Assembly: GCA_028583685.1 (NCBI GenBank)
Contig: JAMXIF010001194.1
Span: 19,115,356-19,179,355 of the forward strand
Length of the DNA stretch: 64,000 nt
From: Petaurus breviceps papuanus
Taxonomy: Eukaryota; Chordata; Mammalia; Diprotodontia; Petauridae
Direction: 5' to 3'
The notes beneath the pieces were generated by a model that did no database searches, was not told the DNA's origin, and saw only the letters and a program-made list of their open reading frames with translations. Shown here piece after piece: positions 9,855 to 20,300 of this stretch (the first letter of the stretch is position 1; the number at the start of each line of letters is the position of its first letter). The position numbers and the translations under genes were made by a program.

Positions 9855-10322
9855 ACTTGAAGAACCCATGTAGACTCCAGGGTCCTCCATTTACTACTTG
9901 TATGTCCCTTTTTCAAGCTACCACTTGCCTGGACCTTCGTTACCTCATCTACAAAATAATAATGTTACGGGGGTTCACTTTGAGAAGTGTTGTGTGATTT
10001 GATCAGATGTGACTCTGGGCAGCCACTGAGAGCCCCCTGACTTTGAAAACCCAGATGTTGATGCTTCCCTCTCTGGTAACAAAGATTTGGTATGGCTGTA
10101 ATAGTTGGACAGTTTGGAAGCCTGTCGGCTTGATCTGTTTGTCTCGTAACTTCTGTCTGTATACTCTGAAGTTCGGGGTGCTGACCTTTACTCCCCTGAA
10201 CTAGGTAAATGTTATATGTTTCATTGATTAAAGTAAGCTTATTAACCTCCCCGCCAAAAAATAATAGTCTTACACTATATGACCTCAAAGTCCTTTCTAA
10301 CTGTGAACCTATGGTTCTATTA
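9855..10322 (+). repeat. MIR-like SINE split by an LTR-derived insertion
   Basis: Left part 9855-9967 ('ttacctcatctacaaaataa') and right part 10262-10322 ('atatgacctcaaagtccttt', 'ctgtgaacctatggttctat') join into one MIR-type element once the LTR piece is set aside. Confidence 0.6.
9968..10257 (+). mobile_element. Retroposed transcript of an endogenous-retrovirus LTR (R region)
   Basis: About 290 bp closely matching the middle of the solo LTR at 30970-31512, in order and orientation ('tcactttgagaagtgtt', 'gtgatttgatcagatg', 'gagagccccctg', 'cccctgaactaggtaaat'). It starts about 31 bp downstream of the position matching that LTR's TATA box and stops about 23 bp after an ATTAAA signal (10227-10232), then runs into an A-tract. 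A short direct repeat 'aaaataata' flanks it (9953-9961 and 10258-10266). These limits fit an LTR transcript copied by L1 machinery rather than a retroviral integration. It is a fossil. Confidence 0.65.
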
Positions 10323-10589
10323 GAGTTTCATTGAACTGAAAGCCCACTATGAGTCATTAGTATAATGTAGCAGCTGGGAGTTAATGCATTCTTAGGTTAA
10401 GTTAAGAGACATAGTGTCCAGGCTTAGGGCAAGGTTTAGGGCAAGGATAGTCTTGTTGTGATCTGCTCTACTCAAGACTCCATGCAGAAAACTGTACAGT
10501 TTTGGCTGTCACATCTTAGGAAATGCATTGATGAATTTGAGATTTTAATATGAATTACAAAGTAAGGCAAGTAAAGTAAGGGACTGTAA

Positions 10590-11105
10590 GGTCATGATGT
10601 ATAAGGATCAACTGAAGGAACAGGGCATATTTAGCCTAAAGAAGGAAAGACTTGGGAGGATGCAATATGTCTTCAAGTGTTAGAAGTAATTTCTTAATGA
10701 TCTAGAAAGAGCACAAGCTACATGTAGTGGAGATTCACCTTTTCATATGCAGTCCTCTTCTTTATCTAGAGAAATACTCATATTTGTGGATGTTTGTCAA
10801 GTTCATGAGAAAAAGAATATTTTAAAAGAAAAGGGATTAGATAGAGCAGAACTAGGATCCATGGATAAAAACTGCAAAGAGGCAGCTTTGGGATAAGGAA
10901 AAACTTTTTAATGGTTGAAGCTGTCCAAAAGTGAAATGGACTGCCTCTAGAGACAGGCTCCCTTTCACAAGAGAGCTTCAATCAATGGCTGAATGAGCTA
11001 CTTGTTGGAGATATTGTAATGAGAATTTTTTTTTAGATAAAAGTTGTTCTAGAAAGGTGGTCTCTCAGGACATCAGCAATTCTGAAAGTCTGTGATTCTC
11101 TGCAT
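10590..11105 (+). repeat. CR1-family LINE 3' region
   Basis: Sense landmarks of the CR1 3' region in order: 'catatttagcctaaagaag', 'tgtcttcaagtgttagaag', 'gggataaggaaaaacttttt', 'agctgtccaaaagtgaaatg', 'gactgcctctagagaca', 'gagagcttcaatcaatgg', ending near 'gtctgtgattctctgc'. Confidence 0.8.
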
Positions 11106-11881
11106 CTTGCACCTTGTAATAGTACTGGAATTTTAAAAGAGGTGCCAGGAAGCAGATTACGTAATCCAAAGGAAGTAATTGTTGGTTATGGAATATCCAG
11201 TGTAAGAAAAGGAGATAATATGGTCTATCCTTCCCTGTACATTACAAATCACACATCTCATTCGTACAGAAGGCTAATGCTCACACTTGACATTGGTAAA
11301 CACTTGTTAATTTACCTGGAAGTATACCTTTTATTCCTACAGAATTTAGTTCATTCTGATCTTTTTTTTATGGTACCATGTAAAATCCTTCTGCTCTGAT
11401 GCCCTGCATTCTCTTCTTATCATCTTTTCATCCTGAATAACTCTTGGCAATATCACCGCCTTATAATTTTGGTTTTGTTTTTCTACTTAATCTTCCTTCC
11501 TCATAGTCCCCTCCCTTCTACTTTAATGAGTTACTTAGCTCATAAAGTGTTACCTTTTATAATCTCTGCACAAAGCACTTATGATGTTGTGAAAGAAATG
11601 ACATAAACATAAATTGCATAGTTAGAAAATTTTCATTGTTGCCAAAACAGGGTGCATAGAGCCTTTGAAGGTATTAAGTTACTTCAGAGTAGTAATTGAT
11701 TATAAATTATGGATTCTAAGGAATGTTAAATACTCTAAATTATAAAAATATCACGATCTCTCCATATGTCTTGATGGATCTATAATGTATGTGTATATAT
11801 ACATATTTAATATATAGGTAACACAAAGGTGTTAGTCCAGTTTGAAGCTTAAAACTAAACTAAAACTTTTGGAATAACCTG
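11106..11881. other. No recognisable feature
   Basis: An 85-codon open frame at 11142-11399 has no recognisable domain. The rest is AT-rich and featureless. Confidence 0.4.
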
Positions 11882-12030
11882 GATATTATATTATATCATG
11901 TCATATCATATGTTATATTATATTATGTTATATCATCTCCTGCTATGTTACATTGTGCTATATTATATCACAAGTAACACCATATAGCAATATATCATGT
12001 TACATTATGCTATATGTACATTAAACATAT
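11882..12030. repeat. Degenerate AT-rich tandem repeat
   Basis: Imperfect 5- to 10-bp units built from 'tatat', 'catgt' and 'tatta' run for about 150 bp. It looks like a decayed simple repeat. Confidence 0.7.
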
Positions 12031-12199
12031 ATGTATCACAGTTGGAAAATATATAGACAATGTACCAACACAAAATGCATTTCCATATAACTTTTCCATA
12101 CACACAACTTCAATAACTATATTTCACCTGAAGCAATTTTCTCTAAACAAGTAACAGGTCATCTACCCTTTCTGTGTACAATAATAGTACCTATTCTAA

Positions 12200-12515
12200 A
12201 GCATATCACTTACTCAAAAATTAAGTGCATGCTATGTATGTGCAGAGCACTTTGTTAGATGATGAGAGAGATAAAAGTAATTAAGGAAATAGCCTTCACC
12301 TCTAATGGAACTAACACAGACATAATAGAGAAATTTTATTCATTTCTAATGGTGGGTATTAAAGAATGGTTCATGGAAGAGATGACATTCTAACTAAATG
12401 CCGCAGGATAGGTAAAATTTCAAAGGAGGGATAGTGGGAGAAAGCCCTGCAGGTATAGGGAATAGCACCAGCACTAGCAGAGTTACAGAGGCAGGAAAGC
12501 ACAGACTTTAGGAAG
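12200..12515 (-). repeat. L2/L3 LINE 3' part, antisense
   Basis: Ordered landmarks: 'gtgcatgctatgtatgtg', 'agcactttgttagatgatga', 'gccttcacctctaatggaac', 'agagttacagaggcagg'. Confidence 0.6.
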
Positions 12516-12519
12516 ACTG

Positions 12520-12690
12520 ACTTAGAGCTGGAAGGGAACATGGAGGTTATCTAGTCAAACTCTTTTATTTTACAAATGGGGAAACTGAGGTCCAGGGGAA
12601 GTTAACTGATTTGCCCAAGAGCAAATAAAAGTAGGATTTGTACTTCTAAATCTAAAGTCAGTGATCTTTCCACTATACCAGACATATGAA
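12520..12690 (-). repeat. MIR3-like SINE, antisense
   Basis: 'cttagagctggaagggaac', 'gttatctagtcaaac', 'ttacaaatggggaaactgag', 'gtccaggggaagttaact'. Confidence 0.7.
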
Positions 12691-12765
12691 GGGTATCAAG
12701 TAGTCCAGGTTCACTAATAGGTCATAGGTAATCTATAATCTAATCCACCCTGATCTTAGGATGTT

Positions 12766-13015
12766 TTATTTTTGTTGTTTAGTTGTTTAAGTCATGTCAG
12801 ATTCTTTGTGACACCATTTGGGATTTCTTGGTAAAGATGGTGCTACTCCATTCTCCCGCCCATTTTACATGTGAGGAAACTGAGGGCAAACATGGTTAAA
12901 TGACTTGTCTAGGATCACACAGAAAGTAAGTGTCTATGGCTGAATTTAAACTCAGGAAAATGTCTCCCTATCTCTAGAACTGGCATTCTATCCACTGTGG
13001 CACCTAGCTACACCA
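12766..13015 (-). repeat. MAR1-like CORE-SINE, antisense
   Basis: Long-form SINE reversed: 'ttgttgtttagttgtt' (reversed 'aacaacaa' end), 'catgtcagattctttgtgac', 'ttcttggtaaagatgg', 'tgaggaaactgagggcaaac', 'actgtggcacctagct'. Confidence 0.85.
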
Positions 13016-13596
13016 GTGTGTCTCATATAGATAGTGTTTTATAAGTGTTATCACTGAGTGTCATAAGGACTCCCTCACATGTAACAGGGTTACACAGGTC
13101 ACCAACCTTACCTGTAAGTAACCCCCCAGCCTTCTACTTGATATATTCCAATGTTTAATCATTCCATACTTTAGGATATTCCATAGGTATGATTTTTTTC
13201 TATTTCACTATTAATTCATAAAATTTCATATTTCTCAAATCAACTAAATTCATAATCCTACCCTGGTTTATCAAATATTATTTATTTAGAAAACTGAAGA
13301 AACCTCATTTCCCAATAGTAACTATTCATGTCTCTTGCTACATTAAATCCCATAATCTCCTAGGGAGAAATAAATGTTAGAGTTAGTGAGTGAATACAAT
13401 TTATTAACAATAAACCCGATAATTAAACAATGACATATGTAATGCTTACTAATATTTTAGCTGTGAGAATTATCATAAGCAGAGTCACTATAAACCCTCA
13501 CTGTATTACTGCAAATGAATCCTCATCATGTTTAAGATACAGTCCCACATTAATTTGTTCACTAAGGATAATAAATCACTTCACAAAAATGCTTTT
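13016..13596. other. No recognisable feature
   Basis: No repeat family or exon recognised. Confidence 0.45.
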
Positions 13597-13768
13597 CAGG
13601 GATGGCAATGTGGCGAAGTGAATAGAGCAACGGCCCTGGAGTCAGGAGGACCTGAGTTCAAATCTGGTCTCAGACACAACACAAAACTAGCCATGTGACC
13701 TAGGGCAAGTCACTTAACCCCAATTGCCCTACCTTCCCCTCTCCTAAAAGCAAAAAAAAAAAAAAAAA
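13597..13768 (+). mobile_element. WSINE1-like tRNA-derived SINE
   Basis: Head 'gggatggcaatgtggcgaag', 'ggccctggagtcaggagg', 'gagttcaaatctgg', 'catgtgacctagggcaagtc', 'ccccaattgccctacc', poly(A). A possible diverged TSD around 'atgctttt' (about 13591 and 13799) is not secure. Confidence 0.9.
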
Positions 13769-14056
13769 AGGAGATATCTTTGAAACAGGAGATACCTATG
13801 CTTTTACGAAACAAGAAGTAGAGACATTTAACAATAGCAGTAACATCATTAATACTTTGCAAGTAAAAACCTCTGTAAAATTGTGGAACCCCATTATAAC
13901 ATCATTGGACCAATATTTGTAACACGTAAAATATAGTTCTGGCAGAAGTGCCCCCTTTATCAATGTTTTGTCTTATATCCTCTTTTTTATAAAATCAGTT
14001 TTTGTTACAGCGATGTTTACACTATTTGCTTCGTGTATGTAAATCACATTTTCTCT

Positions 14057-14160
14057 ACAAGATTTTAAGCTTCTCAAAGGCAGAGGGACCAATTCTTTAA
14101 CTTCTTCCCCATCACCTGGTACAGTCCTGAGCACACTGGTGCTTGGTAATAGATTTGACT
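14057..14160 (+). repeat. L2/L3 LINE 3' tail
   Basis: 'ttttaagcttctcaaaggca', 'ccatcacctggtacagtcct', 'gtgcttggtaatagatt'. Confidence 0.65.
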
Positions 14161-14224
14161 TGGTAACATGAGAAGAGATTTCGTGAACTCTCCACAGAAG
14201 AATTCTTTTATAATACTGAGATAA

Positions 14225-14480
14225 ATTATCGATTAATCAAAAAGCATTAAATATTCCAGACACTGTAGTAGACATTGTAGATACAAGAACAAAAAAAATG
14301 AAACAATCCCTGTTCTTAATGAGCTTACATTCTATTGAGGAAACAAAAAGTATATATGGAATAAATATTTGCAAAATAAGTAAAATCAGTGCATGGTAGT
14401 TCAATACAATGTGGGAAGGGCATTTGCAGTTAGAATCAGGAAAGGCTTTATGTGGAAGTGATGCTAGGTAAATGTGTTTT
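14225..14480 (-). repeat. L2/L3 LINE 3' part, antisense
   Basis: 'taatcaaaaagcattaaata', 'gacactgtagtagacattg', 'ccctgttcttaatgagctta', 'catttgcagttagaatcagg'. Confidence 0.7.
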
Positions 14481-14651
14481 AACAAGCTTAACAGTTATGT
14501 GTAAAGGAACATGATTGGGTCTATTCTTTATTCAAATCTGTGTAATAATGAGTGCAAAATTTCTCAATTCAATTTTCCTTATAGAGACTCTTCATTCTTA
14601 TGGCTACAAAAAAAAAAGAATTTTAGGCTAAATAGGTAGTTTCTTCTTGTT

Positions 14652-14905
14652 CTAGGAAGTTTGGTGGTGTAGTGGATAGAGCACTGGGCCTGAAGTCAGG
14701 AAGACCTGAGTTCAGATCTAGTCTCAGGTACTTATTAGCTATATGATCCTGGGCAAGTCACTTTAACTTGTATGCCTCATTTTCCTCATCTGTAAAAAGG
14801 ATATAATAATACTGCCTGGTTTGAATGGGTTTTTGTGAAAACTGAATGAGAAAATGTTAGTGCTGGTTATGTAGTAGGCACTATATAAATGCTAGATGTT
14901 ATCCT
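14652..14905 (+). repeat. CORE-SINE (Ther1/MAR1-like)
   Basis: 'ggtggtgtagtggatagagc', 'cctgaagtcaggaagacctg', 'gatcctgggcaagtcac', 'ctcattttcctcatctgta', tail 'gtagtaggcactatataaat'. Confidence 0.88.
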
Positions 14906-15189
14906 TATCCTTTCCTCCCCACCTTTATTCCTCTAAAGATGACTTCCTCACATACTAGCTAAACATTCTCATTCAGAAATGATTCCTCTGTTCTCGTATA
15001 ACTCCAAAATGAAAGAGTAGAACTTCAAGGTACCTTTACATAGGTATAATAATGCTGATCCTAAAAAGTACCAATGCTCCAGAAATACATGTTGCCTAAT
15101 ATATTTGTTTTGTAACATCAGCTTTTCATGAAGTATGTTTTCTTAACATGAGGTCAACCCACATGCAAGCTAGACTGGAAACATTTTCA

Positions 15190-15425
15190 GGCCATTACTG
15201 TTCAGTTGTATCCAACTCTTCATAACCCCCACTGACCATGCTGCACATGAAGTTTTCTTGGCAAACATATTGAAATGATTTGTCATTTCTTTCTCCAAGT
15301 AAACAGAGATTAAGTGACTTGCCTAGGGTCACACAGCTAGTAAGTGTCTGGGGCCAGATTTTAGCTTAGGTCTTCTTGACTCTAGGCCCAGTGCTCTGTC
15401 CACTAAGCCATCTTAGCTACCTCTT
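15190..15425 (-). repeat. MAR1-like CORE-SINE, antisense
   Basis: 'gttcagttgtatccaactct', 'ttttcttggcaaacat', 'tgacttgcctagggtcacac', 'agctagtaagtgtctggg', 'gtgctctgtccactaagcca'. Confidence 0.85.
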
Positions 15426-15779
15426 TTCAAACCATTAGTACCCAGTAAATTCTGAGAGGGCAAGTTAGTTGAACTTGATTGGATTAAACCTCCTTAAATT
15501 GTCTACTGCTTCTTTATTTTTTCTTTTCTCTTTTTCTTCCTTTCATCCTTCCTCTTGTTAGATAAGATATTCTTTTCTAGCAGTGGTCCCATCTTCTTTT
15601 AAAGGTTTAGTTATTAACTAATTTCCATTGCAGGGTTTTGGAGCTTGCCTTCAAGTTCATCCTTCAAATTTGACAATAAGGAAAACATTTTTCAGCACTA
15701 ACATGTTTGTTGCATCTGTAACTATTACTATAAGTGCCATTGATAGCTTTGAGTTGATCATTTAGGTAATCATTGTATA

Positions 15780-16025
15780 GGAGTGGAGAGATAGGAGGGA
15801 AGGAGGGAAGAAAGGGAGAGAGAAAGAGAGAGAGAACATATGAGAGAGAGAGAGAGAGAGAGAGAACGAGAGAGAACACGAGAGACAGAGAACATGAGAG
15901 AGAAAGAGAGGGAGAGAGAGATGGGGAGAAGGAGAGATAACATGCTTAGGGAAGGGGAGAGAAAAGGGAAACCAGAGTGATGTGGGAGGGGGGAGAGAGA
16001 CAGCAAAGGGAGAGACACGGGGGGA
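15780..16025. repeat. GA-rich low-complexity tract
   Basis: Irregular (GAGA)n / (GGGA)n with interruptions. The long minus-strand frames here are only the translation of this tract. Confidence 0.9.
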
Positions 16026-16521
16026 GGGAGCAGTATATATTAGGGCTAGTAATTAGGAATTATGGAAGGCTAAAGAAGCAATATTGACTATGAAGAACTA
16101 GACAAGGAGCAGCATGCTGAGGCAGTATGAGAGGCAATACCTCGTAAGGACCCAATTAGTGAGGAAGTAAATAAGATTCTCTGGACCCCTAGTTCAGTAG
16201 TTCATCTTAAGTGTCCTTGTTTTCCATGAGTTCAGTTATTAGTTTGGTTTTCTTCAACCTCTAAACAAAATCTTTTTTATTTTTCAGTTTTTGTCAACTA
16301 GTTATTTGCAAGGAGAACTGTGACAACAAGAAGCATGCTGTTATAAAGCGAGATTCCCAAATTTTCTGTGTGGCAGCAATGATCTAGAACAGTGAGAAAT
16401 CCCTGAAAGTTTACCTAGACCCATTGTGTCACATGAGAACTTGTTTCAGAAGGGTTGCATATATTATTATTTCACTCCTTGGAAATGTAGACTTGTCTTC
16501 TCAAATCTATGGCTGAGAAGC
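16026..16521. other. No recognisable feature
   Basis: No repeat or exon recognised. The interval ends in the left TSD of the next SINE. Confidence 0.4.
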
Positions 16522-16524
16522 CTG

Positions 16525-16601
<77 letters not shown>

Positions 16602-16771
16602 TGTATGTATGTATTGTCTTTCTTTGGCAGGGGGAAGGCAAGGTAATTGGGGTTAAGTGACTTGCCCAAGATCACGTAGCTAGTAAGTGTTATATGTCTG
16701 AGGTTGTATTTGAACTCAGGTCCTCCTGACTCCAGGATCAGTGTTCTATTGACTACACCACCTAGCTGCCC
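16522..16771 (-). mobile_element. WSINE1-like SINE, antisense, tail turned into microsatellite
   Basis: The reversed SINE runs 'gcaaggtaattggggttaag', 'tgacttgcccaagatcacg', 'ggtcctcctgactccagg', 'accacctagctgccc'. Its tail side (plus-strand left) is not poly(T) but (TA)n followed by (TATG)n. The 9-bp TSD 'ctgagaagc' lies outside both (16513-16521 and 16772-16780), so the microsatellites lie within the inserted unit. Confidence 0.88.
16527..16613. repeat. (TA)n plus (TATG)n compound microsatellite
   Basis: About 23 TA units followed by about 10 TATG units, inside the tail of the antisense SINE. Confidence 0.92.
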
Positions 16772-17089
16772 CTGAGAAGCATATATTTCCATCTCTATAG
16801 TCAGAGGTCTCAAACATGAGCCTATTAACCACGTATCCTACAACACTCCTGAATGCTACCTGAACCAGAATAAAGTGTAATTGTGAAATCGTTTTAAAAT
16901 AAATAACATTCAATAAAATAGAGATATTTTAAAAAGAAATCATTCTGTTGCCCACAGAAATATTTATGTATGGTTTAGTCCCTGCCTGCAACTGTCATTT
17001 ACTTTTGGGTTTAACACCACTACTCTGTAACACTTAGCAAATTACTGTGCATATTTACTAGATGTCTAATAAATGTTAAGAATTTTAGT

Positions 17090-17245
17090 TGTAAGGAATC
17101 TTAGAAATTATCTAGTCCAACCACTTCATGTTACAGATGGAAAAAAAGGCCATGATTTATCCAAGATTACACAATAAGATGTAGAAATGGGATTTGAACC
17201 TGTCTTTTGATTCCAATATCATTATGCTTTCCACTACATTTGTTG
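17090..17245 (-). repeat. MIR3-like SINE, antisense
   Basis: 'gtaaggaatcttagaaatta', 'tctagtccaaccacttca', 'aatgggatttgaacctg', 'gctttccactacatttg'. A short (TGAA)n follows. Confidence 0.7.
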
Positions 17246-17249
17246 AATG

Positions 17250-19095
17250 AATGAATGAATAAGTGAGTGAGTGAGTGAAAGAAATTCATTGTATATACCT
17301 AAGGCACATTTTCCTATAGTTTGGTGGATCTTCTACAGTATTTGGCAACTACTGTAGGAGTTCATGGCGGGCAATGAATTGAACACGCTAAGGGACATGA
17401 ATTTATAATGCAGGTAACTGACCCCCTCCTACAGTTGTGACCCTACTGCAATCAGTGCAATTATGGTCAGTGCCGTTAAGTGTCTAAATTGGTAATGTAC
17501 AATCCTTGGCATTCTTCTACAATTGCAGTCCCATAGAAGAGGCATGTGTTCAAATGGCTATTGATAATAACTACTGACTCCATCTGCTAGCATGATAATG
17601 TAATATAGCAAGTGCCATTGAATTGATTGATTTCTTGCTCTGACCACTCCTAGGTTGCTAGTTTATTTTAATGTTATTTGCCACTCATTGCTTATAGTGT
17701 TCAATTTCAAATAAATTTTTTAAAAAGATAAAATGCATTGTGTAGCATAGGCTATTGAAGTTGTTGAGTGATGGTTTATGACAGATGATCTCGATAAAGT
17801 CTTGACTTAAAGACCATGGAGGGTGGGGAGGAAGCATATAATCTAATTGTTTCCACTTAGTTGTTTTGGTCATGGAAACTTTAAATTGAGAGGTATCTTA
17901 ACCTATACTTTCCAGAACTGTTTATGTTTTTAAAGCCAGGCTAAAGTTGGCAGCTACACAAGGAATCATCCATGCAGGAAAAAAGTGATCTTTATTTCAC
18001 AGTGGGACTTCAGGTCAGGTGGCCAATAGTTTAACTCCCTATTTTTTTTAATCTAAGTATCCCATTGTAAACCAGATTGCTGGCTAAATCATATGGCCAT
18101 GTTAATATTCATCCTGGAATTCTCTGAGTTGATTTGTTTTTCAGATGATGTATACACCTAGTTCTGTTTTCTCATAATTACCTTCTGTTCTGCTTTTAAG
18201 TAATGACTTTTCTACAGGAATTTTTGCCATTTCATCATATTGGATAGTTCACAGGGGACAAATGATGGGAAAAAGAGAGTGATAAAACTCATTTTCACAC
18301 AAAAATGTTCCCTTTCTTTTGAAGCTAAATGGGAGGTGTATGTATTTTAATCCTTTCAATTAAAAAAAAAATCCAAGGAATAGCAATATCAGTTCCTAAC
18401 TGGAAAAGTTATGCAGTTGTGCATGAGCACATTTGTTTGGTCTTTGTGACACTTTTAAATTGGCAGGTTTTCTTGCCTGTACTGATGCAAACCCAACTTG
18501 TCACAAAGGATGAAAGGATCTTTCATAGTTTGCTTTTTTTTCAAGATGGTTAATTTGGTTTACTATGAACTTAACACACAACAGACACAAATATTTCTAT
18601 ATCCAAAGAGAATGGTATGTGAAAGTGTGAACTTTTATTATAAAGTTTTTAATTAAATTTAACAAGGTAGCAAAATAATAGAAAATTGCTATTTGTAACT
18701 CCTTTTGAATTTTTTGATTTGATGTATTTTTAATAATTTAGCACTCTTTTCTTCATTTTCAAAATTTTTTTAACTCTCTCATTAACCACTAAGTCACTTG
18801 CACTTATGCAACCAGATGTGCACTCACACGCACGCGCACACACACACATGCCCTCAAAAAGAAGCCCTTTCCTATAAAAAAGTATAGTCTTCTCAGAAAG
18901 TCTCCCCATGCCTCTTCATATTATTCCATGGAATTTAATTCAAAAGACTTATGAAAAAATATATTGGATTAATAAAAAATACAGTTACATGGATGCTAAA
19001 ATAGTGTGTAACCAAAGAATTGGCTCTTGACCTTTTCTCAGTGAAATAAGCTTGCTAAGCCTTCCATTTTAACAACCAAGAAACATTATTATAAT
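17250..19095. other. Repeat-poor interval
   Basis: About 1.8 kb with no recognisable repeat apart from a short CA/CG run near 18825-18850. No exon-like frame is seen. It could hold conserved non-coding sequence, but this cannot be judged without comparison. Confidence 0.4.
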
Positions 19096-19147
19096 GATAT
19101 TCTATTCAATAAACATTTATTAGGTGTCGGCTACATACAAAGCAGAG

Positions 19148-19300
19148 AGAAGCCCCATGGCATAGCTGACAGAGAATTGGTCTTAAAGTCAAGTAAACCT
19201 GTGTTAAAGTCTTCCCTCTAATGGTAACTCATGAACAGCCTTTGCTTAGGCAAGTCTTTGAACTTCTCCCTGACTCATGCTCCTCTCTAACACCATGTTA
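19148..19300 (+). repeat. Degraded CORE-SINE
   Basis: 'gagaagccccatggcatagc', 'ggtcttaaagtcaagtaaac', 'ttgcttaggcaagtctttga'. A piece of antisense L2/L3 3' end ('caataaacatttattaggtg') lies just before it. Confidence 0.55.
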
Positions 19301-19379
19301 TAGACAAGTTGACAGTCTGCAGAAGCTGGGAGTTCCCTTCACTAATATTACCCTCAAAGTCTGCATTTCTTTACCCTTT

Positions 19380-19525
19380 AAGAGAGACAGAGACAGAGAC
19401 TGAGAGACAGAGAAAGAGACAGACACAGAGAGAGAGAAAGGGGGAGGGGGGAAGAGAGAGGAGGGGCAGAGAGACAGAGAGAGGAGAGAGAAGGGAGGGA
19501 GAAAAGAAGAGAAAAAAAAAGAAAC
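19380..19525. repeat. GA-rich low-complexity tract
   Basis: Irregular (GAGACA)n and (GGGA)n. The apparent frames on both strands are artefacts of it. Confidence 0.9.
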
Positions 19526-19589
19526 ATTCTTTGCCCTCAAATGATTTACATTTTCCTGAGATGATAAAACATATAGAAAATTAAATGAG

Positions 19590-19745
19590 TACTGGTTAGA
19601 GGACCTGGGTTCTAATTCTATCCCTGACAATTACCAACTGTATGACCTTGGGAAAATTATTATACCCTTCTTTTCTTTATTTGTAAAATGAAGGAGCTGG
19701 ATTATATTGCTTCTGAGGTTTTAGCTCTAAATCCAATCCTAATTC
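19590..19745 (+). repeat. MIR SINE
   Basis: 'gaggacctgggttctaattc', 'aactgtatgaccttgggaaa', 'tttgtaaaatgaaggagctg'. Confidence 0.75.
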
Positions 19746-20001
19746 AATTCCTAAGTAAATACAAAATATTTTGTGGAGGGATAAAGAACTAACAATTAGT
19801 AAAATCAGGGGAAAAAAACCCTGCATTCAAGGTAGAACCTGAGCTAAGACTCTATAGAAGCAAAGGTGAGGAAGGAGTTCATTCAAAGCATGTTCAAAGG
19901 CAGAGATGGGAGATAGTCAAGTTTGGTGGAATAGCTAGTAGGTCATTTTGCCTGGAATGTAGACTGGGACATTAGAATTTTAAAGGTAAAGATAATTCAG
20001 G

Positions 20002-20153
20002 GGGCAGCCAGGTGGCTCAGCGAGTAAGAGCACCGGCTCCAGTGTCAGGGTGACCTGGGATCAAATCCGGGCTCTGATATATAGCACCACACCCAGAAAT
20101 AACTGGCTGTGTAACCTTGAGCAAGTTACTTAACCCCAATTGCTCTTAAAAAA
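20002..20153 (+). mobile_element. Short tRNA-derived SINE, variant subfamily
   Basis: Same ends as the other short SINEs ('gggcagccaggtggctcag' head, 'ccccaattgctctt' plus poly(A)), but the middle differs: 'ggctccagtgtcagggtgac', B-box-like 'ggatcaaatcc', 'gggctctgatatatagcacc'. The 14-bp TSD 'aaagataattcagg' is exact at 19988-20001 and 20154-20167. Confidence 0.92.
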
Positions 20154-20184
20154 AAAGATAATTCAGGAGCTTATCACTTGTCCA

Positions 20185-20300
20185 TGATAATAGAATGATA
20201 TAATTTTATTGATGAAAGGAACATGAGAGTTCATTCAACTTAACATGATTCCCTGGCTTTACAGTTAAAGAAATCAAGGCCCATAGCCTTATGTGTATGT
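20185..20300 (-). repeat. MIR3-like SINE, antisense
   Basis: 'gagagttcattcaacttaac', 'ctttacagttaaagaaatca'. Confidence 0.5.

Noticed and set aside
15664-16018. Ser/Leu-rich minus-strand frames.
   Set aside because: Produced by the (GAGA)n tract; no domain or gene context.
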